A DNA stretch of 49,577 bases. Source: Pleurobrachia bachei (lineage: Eukaryota; Ctenophora; Tentaculata; Cydippida; Pleurobrachiidae). The notes below the pieces were generated by a model that saw only the letters and a program-made list of their open reading frames with translations, was not told where the DNA came from and made no database searches. Where the stretch lies: the NCBI GenBank assembly GCA_000695325.1, contig AVPN01000507.1:1-49577 (forward strand), read 5' to 3'. This document shows positions 17,701-28,801 of the stretch, piece by piece. Each line of letters starts with the position of its first letter. The stretch's first letter is position 1. The translations under genes and the position numbers were made by a program.

Positions 17701-18746
17701 GCACAACCGGGTGGCACCCAATGATCAAATACAGCACTCCGTAATTGAATACTTGCAATTATTAGTGAATTAGTGGAATAGATTAGTGACTACATTATAA
17801 TAAAATAGTCCCAATCATATAGTGATGAATATGCCCGCCTGTCACGAGGGCGACCAAAGATTTCATTCCCAGTCGGGGAACTGCAGTACGAACAGGTTGC
17901 CGTATCGACTCGAAAGTAATGAAGGTAAAGGGAGGGCCAATAGCTTACACGGAGAATAAGAACCCGGGGGAGGTTAAAGATAATTACCCACAAGAAAGCT
18001 ATGTGAGAGGAGGACCAATGTTCCTTTTCCTGATAGCTAACGATGGTGCAGTTCTTAGCCTTGCAAGGGCCAGAAAGATGAAAGGGAGATTGTAAAAGGG
18101 GGACCCAGTGTAAAGTGCTGAGTCCTAACTGGGTCCTACTCCTTCCAATGGGAGAGGGACAGATTAGTGCCCAAGATAAGGGAACTTTGAAGGTATTTAA
18201 CGTGAGATGATCTTCCTGGTATGAGACAGTCAAGGGTACCGTAAGGAGAGAGAGAAAGAGAGTGAGAGAGAGAGAGAGAAAAGGAAGATTGAGAAGAGAA
18301 AACTAGGAGAGTTGAAGGGGGCCGAGTAATTCGCAAACAGGATAAAACTAAAGCTGAGTGATCAAAANNNNNNNNNNNNNNNNNNNNNNNNNNNNNNNNN
18401 NNNNNNNNNNNNNNNNNNNNNNNNNNNNNNNNNNNNNNNNNNNNNNNNNNNNNNNNNNNNNNNNNNNNNNNNNNNNNNNNNNNNNNNNNNNNNNNNNNNN
18501 NNNNNNNNNNNNNNNNNNNNNNNNNNNNNNNNNNNNNNNNNNNNNNNNNNNNNNNNNNNNNNNNNNNNNNNNNNNNNNNNNNNNNNNNNNNNNNNNNNNN
18601 NNNNNNNNNNNNNNNNNNNNNNNNNNNNNNNNNNNNNNNNNNNNNNNNNNNNNNNNNNNNNNNNNNNNNNNNNNNNNNNNNNNNNNNNNNNNNNNNNNNN
18701 NNNNNNNNNNNNNNNNNNNNNNNNNNNNNNNNNNNNNNNNNNNNNN

Positions 18747-18793
<47 letters not shown>

Positions 18794-19606
18794 CAGATAC
18801 AGAAACATATATAGAGGCAAAGAGAGAGAGACAAAGAGGGAGACAGAGAGAGAAGTACGCAGAGAAGACATAGAGCGAGATAAAAAGAGAGAGGGACGTA
18901 GAGAGAAGCACAACCGGGTGGCACCCAATGATCAAATACAGCACTCCGTAATTGAATACTTGCAATTATTAGTGAATTAGTGGAATAGATTAGTGACTAC
19001 ATTATAATAAAATAGTCCCAATCATATAGTGATGAATATGCCCGCCTGTCACGAGGGCGACCAAAGATTTCATTCCCAGTCGGGGAACTGCAGTACGAAC
19101 AGGTTGCCGTATCGACTCGAAAGTAATGAAGGTAAAGGGAGGGCCAATAGCTTACACGGAGAATAAGAACCCGGGGGAGGTTAAAGATAATTACCCACAA
19201 GAAAGCTATGTGAGAGGAGGACCAATGTTCCTTTTCCTGATAGCTAACGATGGTGCAGTTCCTAGCCTTGCAAGGGCCAGAAAGCAAGAGAGATATATGA
19301 GCTCTTTTAGAGAGAAAGCAATGAGGTAAAATGAAAGGGAGTTTGTAAAAGGGGGACCCAGTGTAAAGTGCTGAGTCCTAACTGGGTCCTACTCCTTCCA
19401 ATGGGAGAGGGACAGATTAGTGCCCAAGATAAGGGAACTTTGAAGGTATTTAACGTGAGATGATCTTCCTGGTATGAGACAGTCAAGGGTACCGTAAGGA
19501 GAGAGAGAAAGAGAGTGAGAGAGAGAGAGAGAAAAGGAAGATTGAGAAGAGAAAACTAGGAGAGTTGAAGGGGGCCGAGTAAAGCTAAAGCTGAGTGATC
19601 AAAACT
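17560..19606 (+). repeat. Segment repeated on both sides of the assembly gap (17560-18367 and 18747-19606)
   Basis: From the GA tract onward the sequence repeats at offset 1207. The right copy carries a 46-bp insertion at about 19285-19330. The left copy carries about 18 extra bases shortly before the gap (around 18331-18349). Both end at CTGAGTGATCAAAA. This looks like two alleles or paralogues of one segment joined around an artificial gap. No gene is seen in either copy. A second short GA tract lies at about 18246-18280. Confidence 0.8.
18368..18746. other. Assembly gap (379 N)
   Basis: A run of N. Because the flanks repeat each other, the real gap length may be zero or negative. Confidence 0.99.
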
Positions 19607-19751
19607 TTTGAAAATGCAATTAAAAATAAATAAATAATGAAAGAATGAAGTACGAATGTTTTAATTAAACCTGAGCACGGAACTATTGTGATAAGAAGTG
19701 ATAAAACGACTTATAACATTGCTAACCAATATATTCTAATAAGGTTTAGTA

Positions 19752-20260
19752 ATGGAAATGGCAGATGTGATAGAATTCGAAAGACATCACAGGTACTAAT
19801 TAGAAACATATATTAATTAGAACCCAAGACATGAATCAGATATAAAGAAACAATTAACATTAATATTAATTACAGGGATAATGACCAGTGGAATGAGGAA
19901 AGTAACAACATGTTAGAAAAGTGCTTCCAGGAAGCAATAACACAAGGTGGAGACATATTGGCAGATCAAGAAAATATACTGATTCAGTGTATAATGGAAT
20001 GTGTGAAGATTTATGGGTGGAACGGGGTGGATATGGATATCAGATGTTTAGGGAACCATGATAACTGGTGGGTTAAAAAAACAATTGAAATATACATGAA
20101 ACGGGATATATATAAGGGAAATTGGGTGTGTTTATATCCCCATTGCAAATATGGTAAAGGTTTAAAAGACAAAAGAGGTTGTAGGCAACACATATTGAGG
20201 GTGCATGCTATGCATTATGAATGCAGAGTGTGTGGGGAAAAGGATCTTATGATGGACTAG
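19752..20260 (+). CDS. C2H2 zinc-finger accessory protein, two exons
   Basis: Exons 19752-19792 and 19876-20260 (83-bp intron, AG/G split codon) give 141 residues. The ATG is 2 nt after GGTTTAG. Near the C terminus C99-x4-C104-x14-H119-x4-H124 forms a zinc finger (WVCLYPHC then HILRVH), followed by another Cys pair (CRVCGEKD). The spacing fits a C2H2 finger with a wide first knuckle. The N-terminal 95 residues are acidic and helical and not recognised. Single fingers may bind RNA, DNA or protein, so no target can be named. Confidence 0.65.
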
Positions 20261-20469
20261 TTGTCTGGTGCAGAAATACATAAAAGTGACTGACAGATGG
20301 GGTATGATGCCGACATACCATGAATTTGGTGATATATTTTCAAACTAATTGATGTATATATGTCTGTATATATTCGATAACTGTCTAACTAAAAAAGAAC
20401 ATACTGTTGTACAAATGAGTCACCAATGTAAATATTGCACTAATTAAATATTGTTTTTGTATAGCTATA

Positions 20470-21042
20470 ATGGATTTCATGTCAGTCCCAAAAAGGTCTT
20501 GGGAGGAAGAGCAGATTGACTTGATACGGGCGGAGAGGAGGTATTGGGAGAGTCTCAATGAGGCTCAAATAAAATCATTGGAGTATTGGAATTATAGAAG
20601 AGGATTGGTAGATAGTCTGAGATGCAATGAAAAAGAAGAGAGAAACAGGTATTATGGGTGGGCTGTCAGAATGAGATAATGATGGGACCGTGATGTTGTG
20701 TGACTAGAGGTATGATAATAACAACGTGACCAGCTTCAATCTCATGACGACCGTGCTAATGACACTTACAACAGAGAAAATAAAACAATCACCCGACAGA
20801 GACAGACTGTGATCCTAATGTCATATTATTTCAGGAACGACGATAAGCTAGTAATAAAACTAATCAAAAAGGGAGGCGTATACGAAATAAAGAAGAGTAA
20901 GAAGGAGGAACGAAAGGAACTGTTACTAGCTTTGATAAAAGAATATAGAAGGGCAATAAAACAGAGAAAAAATAAAAAATGGGGGCTAAATGAGATTAGA
21001 AAAGCTATAAGTAAAATCGACAGAGTTGAGAGAAAGGTGTAA
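20470..21042 (+). CDS. Small charged accessory protein, two exons
   Basis: Exons 20470-20648 and 20835-21042. The 186-bp intron has a GTATTA donor and a TATTTCAG acceptor and splits an AGG codon; the product has 128 residues. The ATG is 5 nt after TTTTTGTATAG. Without splicing, exon 1 would stop after 69 codons. It is rich in Glu, Lys, Arg and Trp; exon 2 has LVIKLIKKGGVYEIKK and a Lys/Arg-rich helix. The second half loosely resembles the 87-residue protein at 22806-23069. No known family is recognised. Confidence 0.55.
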
Positions 21043-21599
21043 TGCAGTGAGGTTAGAACACTGATTATATATGTGTATCATGATAAATTGTTTTTGTGAG
21101 CTTTACGAGGGTTAATGACACATATACTGACATTGGCTTGAGTCGATAGTACCTTAGAGAGAAGATTGAATAACCCGGAAATACTTGTTAGATCAAGGGT
21201 GGGGAGCAAAGGAGAGACACACGAATAGAGAGAAAGAGAGCGAGAGAGTACAGTATAACAAAACATATGAATTTATTTATTATGAGATCTGGGATGAATA
21301 ATGTAATAACTGTATGAAATTGAATAAATGACACAATTATAATATGAAAATGATGACACTAATTGATAGGGGCATGACAGTCTCTCTCCTCTCCCCCGAT
21401 CCGAAAATAACTAACATCTCTCCCCACTGTAGGATAGAGATGGTATAATTGGCTCTCCCGGAAGTTGACAATACATACGCTATTGAGGTAAGTAATGAAA
21501 TGGGGGAGGGAAAGCAACTCAGAATTCGCAAACTTGCAAAATTTTAATTTTTGGATTTAATGTAACAGATTAACAACACTAATTGATTAATTTACCCAG
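21043..21599 (+). other. Non-coding spacer
   Basis: No gene seen. It has a short GA-rich patch at about 21226-21250 and ends in the acceptor TTTACCCAG immediately before the next ATG. Confidence 0.4.
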
Positions 21600-22265
21600 A
21601 TGGTGGAACTTGTAAACATAAATGAATCATGGGAGAACGACGGAGAATACGAAGACAAAAATGGAGTATGGATAACTGGCAAAAGTAAGGGGATCTGTTA
21701 TGAGGCGTGTGAAGAAAAGGAGTTGAAAATAACGGAGAAAAGAAGCGGGGACTGGAGAACTGAAAAAACATATATATTCAGACCTAGCTTATTCACCCAA
21801 CCAGTAACGGCAGTTAAACTGAAGGAAGAACTATTTGGCATCAGGGTTTTTGAAAGAGAGAGAGAGATAAATAAGAGCCAATTAAAAATGAGTGAAGCCT
21901 TGAGCTGGTGGGCAGTAATGAGCATTACAGTTGACACTATTTTATGGGCCAATGGAATTGGAATGACAAGGGTACTGGAGCAAGACGAGTGGAGACAACA
22001 GATAAGAATAAGAGAAGATAAGAGTATAGTTTTTAGATTATACTATGAGTGGACAAATTACGGTAATGAACGTCGAGACTTGTTGAACAGCGTGACAAGC
22101 CTAAATCTAATAAACATATTCAGGTGGCTATTGGAGTATGCGGTCGGAGAAGACCCAACAAATGATGCAGAAAAGACATTATTGTTATACGAGATTGATA
22201 GAATAGATTTGAATCTTGACGCTGTGATGGCGTTTGTGTTCAGATCATTGATAGGCAGATTTTAA
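21600..22265 (+). CDS. Accessory family protein W
   Basis: 221 residues, single exon, with ATG directly after the acceptor TTTACCCAG (distance 0). Function is unrecognised. Segments in order are GVWITGKSKGICYEA, YIFRPSLFTQPV, a Trp-rich helix (EALSWWAVMSITVDTILW), GIGM, then IVFRLYYEWTNYGN and a helical end (NIFRWLLEYAV). Proteins X and Y show the same order: aromatic helix, W-x-GIG/W-x-YG turn, LRL/FRL/LRI strand with a nearby GN, Leu-rich helix. I infer one divergent family whose three members may have different partners. No signal peptide, membrane segment or metal-binding cluster is seen. Confidence 0.65.
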   Translation: MVELVNINESWENDGEYEDKNGVWITGKSKGICYEACEEKELKITEKRSGDWRTEKTYIFRPSLFTQPVTAVKLKEELFGIRVFEREREINKSQLKMSEALSWWAVMSITVDTILWANGIGMTRVLEQDEWRQQIRIREDKSIVFRLYYEWTNYGNERRDLLNSVTSLNLINIFRWLLEYAVGEDPTNDAEKTLLLYEIDRIDLNLDAVMAFVFRSLIGRF

Positions 22266-22805
22266 AACCTGCACTAAGTAAAGTAATCAGTGTAACAAGT
22301 AATTTAGAGCGTGATTGGTTATTTTGGTTAATATTATGTATGTTGTTGTTATTACGTTCATGAATTATACAGATTAGTGATCAAAAATATTCGACAAGCT
22401 AACTATAATTGACGAAAATCTGACATAAACTTGATACATTGTCGCCAGTATGGCAACGAGATCGGTCAAGAGTGACATAGTGGTTGACAGGGTCGTGTGC
22501 CATAGGTATTGAGGATATACTTGCGGCACAGGACAAACATATCACAGAGAAGGAAACATAGAGTAAATAGAGAGGTAGAAATAAGTAGCGATTAGAGAAA
22601 GGGTGAAATAGAGAGAGAAAGGGGAGAGAGGGAGAAAAGAGGGAGATAAAGAGAGAGAGAGAGAGAAAAAGGGGACAGAGACAGACAGAGAGAGAGAGAA
22701 ACCAAGAGATACACACATAAATACAGACCTCTCAACTTATGACTCAGACAAACGCATCAGTTGTATTAATTGAGTTAATAATACGTTACTCATAATTATA
22801 GGAAA
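22266..22805 (+). other. Non-coding spacer with GA-rich tract
   Basis: About 22610-22700 is rich in GA repeats, and the reverse-strand Ser/Leu frame here is an artefact. No gene or defensible signal is seen apart from the TATAG acceptor at 22797-22801. Confidence 0.45.
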
Positions 22806-23069
22806 ATGACCGATGTCGAACCTGAAAACAGGAATAAAGGAAGCCAAAAATATGTTGTAGCAATTATCAAGAAGGATGGAAGGGCCAAAATAAAGCTCTG
22901 GTGTCAAGGGAGGGGTGAAAATCGACCGAGTAAGATGACAGCTAAACAAGTATTGGATAACTTTCTGAAAGAAGTGATAAAATACAGAGAAGAAATGGAG
23001 GGAGATGAGAAAAAAGAGGGACGCAAATTGAGCGAAGAAGAGAATAAATTATGGGAAATTGTAATGTAA
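22806..23069 (+). CDS. Small charged accessory protein
   Basis: 87 residues; ATG 4 nt after AATTATAG. Features are YVVAIIKKDGRAKIK near the N terminus, then a basic helix with LLxx-type spacing (VLDNFLKEVIKYREEM) and an acidic and basic C terminus. Its order of segments matches exon 2 of the gene at 20470-21042, suggesting distant paralogy at low certainty. No known domain. Confidence 0.5.
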   Translation: MTDVEPENRNKGSQKYVVAIIKKDGRAKIKLWCQGRGENRPSKMTAKQVLDNFLKEVIKYREEMEGDEKKEGRKLSEEENKLWEIVM

Positions 23070-23151
23070 TGATAAGATATGTGTTCTTGTATGTGTATAT
23101 ATATATATGTGAACATGTAAACGAAAAAACTAACTAAAAAACCCTTTAGCC

Positions 23152-24279
23152 ATGGCGTACTCTTATCTGGACAACAGAATGCGAGTGGAGATAAACAGAG
23201 AAGAAAAATTACAAAGATTCAAAATAGGAGAAGTGAAGAAGGATGCGGAAATGATGCTGTCGGAGCTGGGGATAAACTACGAAGTGTTTGGGTCATTAAG
23301 AAGCAATACCGTGATAAACAGTTCTGACCTTGATATATTGGTATGGGCGGAAGACACTATCCACGAATTAATGAACACAATAAAGAACAATGTGGGCCCT
23401 GTGAAAAAAGGGGTTTTTGAATTTGACAAACAACTGGAAAGACAAGAGCTGATGGTACTTAAGCACTGCACAGGGATCAAGGTGGACATTAGCATCGCCT
23501 CCAGAAAAGACCACAAACAGAGGGTGATACTTAACTCGGAGCTGATATCGTGGTACACCACAGATTATACGTTCAAATTGACAGTTCAGGCGATCAAAAA
23601 ATTGTTTGAAGGCACGCCAGTGTTCCAGGCTTCAAAAGGTGGGATATCTCACTATGCGGCGACACTGGTGATAAGAGCCCTCATGGAAGACACACAGGTT
23701 GTAAAAGAACGGCATATAGCCACTAGGACGACGAGGGGAGAGATAAAAGAGAGAAAGGAAAAGTCAACGATAATAATGGCCTTGAGACATCTGGGGGAGG
23801 TACTCGACAACAGCGTTGTAGACTTAAGAGCACCGTGTGGGGAAAAAATAAGGAGAGGAACTCCACACATAAAAGACCCATACGAAACCAAAAATCTATA
23901 TAAAACTCAGCAGGCGGCTGTCATTGAACTGAGACACAACATCGTTTCATACTACATCGAACATCTACCAGGTAATAACCCGGATATGTGGTACGGGGTG
24001 TAAGTACGTAATAGATATGCAACATGGGGCAACTTCCTAGGTGGGATATAAATAGTATTGTACTGTATAGTATAGACATCACAATGTAGTGGTGGATGTG
24101 TGTAGGCGCTTGTAAGTTATATGTCAATGGGTGAATGACAAGAACATAACTAACATATTATTACAGATCGAGACTGGAGAGAAGTAAAAGATGAAGTTGT
24201 AAGAGCGGTTGGCAATTGGTATAGCAGAAGTAAAGCTCATAGGAAGAGAGAACTGTTCGAAGTTGAAATATACAAATAA
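23152..24279 (+). CDS. TENT4/Trf4-like non-canonical nucleotidyltransferase A (RNA-tailing enzyme), two exons
   Basis: Exons 23152-23971 and 24167-24279 (195-bp intron, phase 1) give 310 residues. Polymerase-beta-fold signatures are FGS at 46-48, catalytic Asp 59 and Asp 61 (SDLDILVW) and the third Asp 112 (GIKVDISIA). The GGISHYAATLVIRAL block and DPYETKNLYKTQQ match the central-domain and nucleotide-recognition regions of the Trf4/PAPD5 group, which add A or mixed tails to RNA 3' ends. The catalytic triad is intact, so it is probably active. The protein is shorter than cellular TENT4 proteins, which have extra N- and C-terminal parts. The ATG follows CCCTTTAG by 2 nt. A cGAS/OAS-type enzyme is less likely because the triad context and GGISxYA block fit Trf4 better. 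A truncated duplicate lies at 26760-27326. Confidence 0.78.
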
Positions 24280-24569
24280 GGCTAGTGAAAGTGGCAATTA
24301 CATCGAAACCGATCTGTGGATAAACCTCTGTACTCTCGACCAGGACAGACGAGAGAGTAATTTACGCAGACAGTTGTTATAATGCGACTCATAAACAATT
24401 GAGAGACAATAAGATAAAGAGAAATTGTTGGGCAAGAATTACAAACAAATACTGATGATGATTGTAACATGACTGATATTGCTTGCATTGTGTTTATTGA
24501 TGTGTAGTAGAACTACTGTGTTGTAATTCTTGTATACGAAAAGCAATTAACAGGATATATCTTATAGCA

Positions 24570-25756
24570 ATGTCATCATATCTCGAGCACCGTATGGGGG
24601 ACGATATAAGAAAGACAGAGAAGGTAAAATGATATGATAGACAACAAATAGTGATGTTAATCCGAACTCCCCGGGCTACAGAAACTAAATCAAGCTTCGT
24701 TTCAGGTACAAATATACAAACTACAGCAGGCAATGAAGGAGGTCGGTGAAATGTTGGAACGGATAAGGATACAATACCGGGTCTTTGGATCAACAAAGAA
24801 CGGAACGGTGGTCAAAGGCAGTGACGTGGACATATTAGTGTGGGCCGATGAGAGTGCCAAAGAAACACTAAAAAACATAGAGAGAAACAGAGGATCAAAA
24901 TTCATATTTATCAAGAAGGTGAGTTGAAAGGTAAATGGAAATAATAATGATATATGTTATTATGTGTCGAATATATTCAAACGATATTGATTTCCTTCAG
25001 GTAGACAAGCTACAAGTTCTGACGCTTAGGCATGAACAGGGGATTAAAGTGGACTTTTGCTGTGCCACAATACAGGACAAAAAGGAAAGGGTTTTGTGGA
25101 ACTCAAATCTAATTGCATGGTAAAACATAAAAAATCAAGATGATAATAGATATAATCAAGCGGGAACACGTGATACTAGTTTAAATACACTCACCCTTTC
25201 CAGGTACGCCCAAGAGACGATATTTCGAGTGGTAGTGCAGTCAATAAAAACACTTTTCGAGGGAACACCGGTTCTTCAAGCGTCCCTGGGTGGGATTTCT
25301 AATTACGCAATCACGATAGTTATAAGGGCCGTGCTTGAGGAGAAAAATATGGTTAAAGAGGCTAATATCGAAAAGAGATGTAAAAAAGGGGTGATACGAC
25401 AAAATCAGAGTGATAAGTCCGCCATCATGACAGTATTGGAGTTCATGGGGGATAGCATGGATGGCGTAGATAACAGTACTATAGATTTAAGGAGAGATCT
25501 GGGGAATAAAATTGAACTGGGATCACCCCAGATCAAGGATCCATTTGAGAATAAAAACCTCTATAAGACCCAACAAGAGGGGGTGAAAGAAATAAGGTGG
25601 AATATTGTGTCATACTATTTGGAGAATTTACCAGTGCGAGCGTGGAGGGAGGTGAAAAAAGAAGTAACAGGGGCATCTGAGAGGTGGTATAAGATACCAA
25701 AGAAGACGAGAACTAGGATACAGTTTGACGTAGAGGACCTCAACAAGAGGTACTGA
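24570..25756 (+). CDS. TENT4/Trf4-like non-canonical nucleotidyltransferase B, four exons
   Basis: Exons 24570-24623, 24706-24918, 25001-25119 and 25204-25756 join in phase (0, 0, 2) to 312 residues. Each intron is about 82-84 bp. The GS motif is at 46-47, Asp 58 and Asp 60 (GSDVDILVW) and Asp 107 (GIKVDFCCA) form the triad, and GGISNYAITIVIRAV plus DPFENKNLYKTQQ follow. It is a paralogue of A along its whole length, but A has lost (or B has gained) three introns; the remaining intron of A falls near the C terminus, where B has none. The ATG is 2 nt after CTTATAG. A near-identical duplicate is at 27616-28801. Confidence 0.8.
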
Positions 25757-26108
25757 AAGCAACCTGAGGGGATAATTTCAGACAAGCTAAAACAACTGAC
25801 AAAACTTAACATTAAGGGAAAGGTGCCTAACACAGACGTTGGAAAACAGATGAAAATAGGAATTATATATAGAGAGAGTAATTTTAGTACCACAGCACAT
25901 TTGTGGTGTATAAGATAATTGATGTATAAGAGCAAATTGATTGACAATATATTCAAGATTTTCAAGGAAATATAATATTTCTATGAGATCCTGATTTCTA
26001 TGCCTGCAGATTTAGTTATATTAAATGACCTTAATAGAATCATTAACACTAACCCTACATCTACATTATAGTATATGTACAGATAACGAGAGGAGGAAGT
26101 GATACAAC
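25757..26108 (+). other. Non-coding spacer
   Basis: No gene seen. AT-rich, with a candidate acceptor TATGTACAG ending at 26092 upstream of gene X. The diverged duplicate is 28802-29152. Confidence 0.4.
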
Positions 26109-26773
26109 ATGAATTGCAGTATACAGTACGACAGAGACAGATGTGAGTTTCCAGTAGACCTCATAATGAGAGTTGCCTTGATCATGGCCATAATATACTG
26201 TCTAATGATTATAATTAAATGTGTGATTGACTGTTCCTATATTTAGGTGGGAGATCTGATAACGAACAGGAAGTAGAAGGTAAAAGGATAATAAATATGC
26301 ACATAACGGTGACAGCCTGGGAAGTTAATGGTACCCAGGACGAACAGCAATATGAGGCTATCGTCCTTAATTGTGGACCGGAGGGAAGTGCAATGTTAAT
26401 AAACGGGAATATGCGACAAAGGTTCCGAGGCACAACGATATTTGCTAAGCCGTTACGTAATAATATGATTACTGGATATCAATATGTAATGATGTACGAA
26501 CGACTATTTGAAGTAGGATTTAAGCAATTTACTTATAAGTATATTACTAATTGGTTTTACCTAATTATTAAAGAATTTAAGTGGTTGAATGACGAGGGAA
26601 TAGGTATAGTAATAACACCAGAAAACCATAAGATAAATAACGAATTTGGCATAAATAATCGGGGAGAATTACGGTTAAGATTATATTTCAACTTTGGCAA
26701 CATTACCCAAGGGAAAGAAGCAGAAGTTAATACAAATACAGCTCTAACAATTATAAGGACATATAGCCACTAG
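26109..26773 (+). pseudogene. Truncated accessory X gene (X1), fused out of frame to TENT-A
   Basis: Exon 1 is 26109-26142 and exon 2 starts at 26247 (104-bp intron, phase 1). The frame matches intact X up to about 26759, then runs into duplicated TENT-A sequence and stops at 26771-26773 after four foreign codons. The product would lack the C-terminal third of X (about 65 residues). It shows that the tandem duplication broke this copy while the right copy (29153-29955) kept the full gene. Confidence 0.75.
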
Positions 26774-27326
26774 GACGACGAGGGGAGAGATAAAAGAGAG
26801 AAAGGAAAATTCAACGATAATAATGGCCTTGAGACAACTGGGGGAGGTACTTGACAACAGCGTTGTAGACTTGAGAGCACCGTGCGGGGAAAAGATAAGA
26901 AGGGGTACTCCACACATAAAAGACCCATACGAAACCAAAAACCTTTATAAAACTCAGCAGGCGGCTGTCATTGAACTGAGACACAACATCGTTTCATACT
27001 ACATTGAAAATCTGCCAGGTAATAAATCGGATATGTGGTACGGGGTGTACGTATGTAATAGGTATGCAACATGGGGCAACTTCCTAAGTGGGATATAAAT
27101 AGTATTGTACTGTAAAGTATAGACAACACAATGTAGTAGTGGATGTGTGTAGGCGCTTGTAAGTTATATGTCAATGGGTGAATGACAAGAACATAACTAA
27201 CATATTATTACAGGTCGAGACTGGAGAGAAGTAAAGGAGGAAGTTGTAAGAGCGGTTGGCAATTGGTATAGCAGAAGTAAAGCTCACAGGAAGAGAGAAC
27301 TGTTCGAAGTTGAACTATACAAATGA
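26760..27326 (+). pseudogene. 5'-truncated TENT-A duplicate
   Basis: It begins at the equivalent of base 23713 in exon 1 of TENT-A, so it lacks the start codon, GS motif and the Asp triad. The remaining exon part runs to 27018. The C-terminal exon at 27214-27326, with its acceptor TATTATTACAG, is kept and the frame stays open. It cannot encode an active enzyme. An internal ATG at 26823 exists but nothing suggests that it is used. Confidence 0.8.
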
Positions 27327-27615
27327 GGCTAGTGAAAGTGGCAATTACATCGAAACCGATCTGTGGGTAAACCTCTGTACTCTCGACCAGGACAGACGAG
27401 AGAGTAATTTACGCAGACAGCTATTATAATGCGACTCATAAAAAATTGAGAGACGATAAGATAAAGAGAAATTGTTGGGCAAAATTACAAACAAATGCTG
27501 ATGATGATTGTAACATAATTGATATTGCTTATATTGTGTCTATTGATGTGTAGTAGAACTACTGTGTTGTAAGTCTTGTATACGAAAAGCAATTAACAAG
27601 ATATATCTTATAGCA

Positions 27616-28801
27616 ATGTCATCATATCTCGAGCACCGTATGGGGGTCGATATAAGAAAGACAGAGAAGGTAAAATGATATGATAGACGAAAAATAGTGA
27701 TGCTAATCCGAACTTCCCGGGCTACAGAAACTAAAGCAAGCTTCGTTTCAGGTACAAATATACAAACTACAGCAGGCAATGAAGGAGGTCGGTGAAATGT
27801 TGGAACGGATAAGAATACAATACCGGGTCTTTGGATCAACACAGAACGGAACGGTGATCAAAGGCAGTGACGTGGACATATTAGTGTGGGCCAATGAGAG
27901 TGCCAAAGAAACACTAAAAAACATAGAGAGAAACAGAGGATCAACTTTCACATTTATTAAGAAGGTGAGTTGAAAGATAAATGGAAATAATAATGACGTA
28001 TGTTACTATGTGTCGAATATATTCAAATGATATTGATTTCCTTCAGGTGGACAAGCTACAAGTTCTGACGCTCAGGCATGAGCAGGGAATTACAGTGGAC
28101 TTTTGCTGTGCCACAATACAGGACAAAAAGGAAAGGGTTTTGTGGAACTCAAATCTAATTGCATGGTAAACATAAAAAATCGAAATAATAATAGATATAA
28201 TCAAAGGGGAATACGTGATACTAGTAAAAATACACTCATCCTTTCCAGGTACGCCCAAGAGACGATATTTCGAGTGGTAGTGCAGTCAATAAAAACACTG
28301 TTTGAGGGAACACCGGTTCTTCAAGCGTCCCTGGGTGGGATTTCTAATTATGCAATCACGATAGTTATAAGGGCCGTGCTGGAGGAGAAAAATATGGTTA
28401 AAGAGGCTAATATCGAAAAGAGGTGTAAAAAAGGGGTGATACGAGAGGATCAGGGTGATAAGTCCGCCATCATGACAGTATTGGAGTTCATGGGGGATAG
28501 CATGGATGGCGTAGATAACAGTACTATAGATTTAAGGAGAGATCTGGGGAATAAAATTGAACTGGGATCACCCCAGATCAGGGACCCATTTGAAGATAAA
28601 AACCTATATAAGACTCAACAAGAGGGGGTGAAAGAAATGAGGTGGAATATTGTGTCCTACTATTTGGAGAATTTACCAGTGCGAGCGTGGAGGGGGGTGA
28701 AAAACGAAGTAACAGGGGCATCTGAGAGGTGGTATAAGATACCAAAGAAAACGAGGACTAGGATACAATTTGACGTAGAGGACCTCAACAAGAGGTACTG
28801 A
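27616..28801 (+). CDS. TENT4/Trf4-like nucleotidyltransferase B', duplicate of B
   Basis: Exons 27616-27669, 27752-27964, 28047-28165 and 28249-28801 reproduce the phases and exon lengths of B exactly and give 312 residues. Substitutions are scattered; several change residues (for example KNG to QNG after GST and IKVDF to ITVDF), but the two-Asp motif and third Asp remain. All splice sites are kept, so the copy is probably functional and under constraint. The ATG is again 2 nt after a TATAG acceptor. Confidence 0.8.

Larger units (their letters stand above)
1..18054 (+). repeat. Left copy of an 18-kb direct repeat (partner 30253-48306)
   Basis: Every gene, intron and LTR landmark recurs 30,252 bases downstream with no difference that I can see, including third-codon positions, introns and microsatellite. 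The match starts at base 1 of the window and ends at 18054/48306. There the left copy continues into TTAGCC while the right copy switches to LTR sequence. Absence of divergence means a very recent event or one locus assembled twice. Confidence 0.93.

Noticed and set aside
17195-18965. Long reverse-strand frames rich in Ser and Leu
   Set aside because: They translate the GA microsatellite on the opposite strand and some run through N; no gene features.
23100-23115. Short TATATA run as promoter of TENT-A
   Set aside because: Such AT runs occur throughout the spacers; the adjacent splice acceptor explains expression better.
23152-24279. cGAS/OAS-like immune sensor identity for the nucleotidyltransferases
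   Set aside because: The GIKVDIS third-Asp context, GGISxYA block and DPYxxxNLYK block fit Trf4-type enzymes better, and the length is short for cGAS/OAS.
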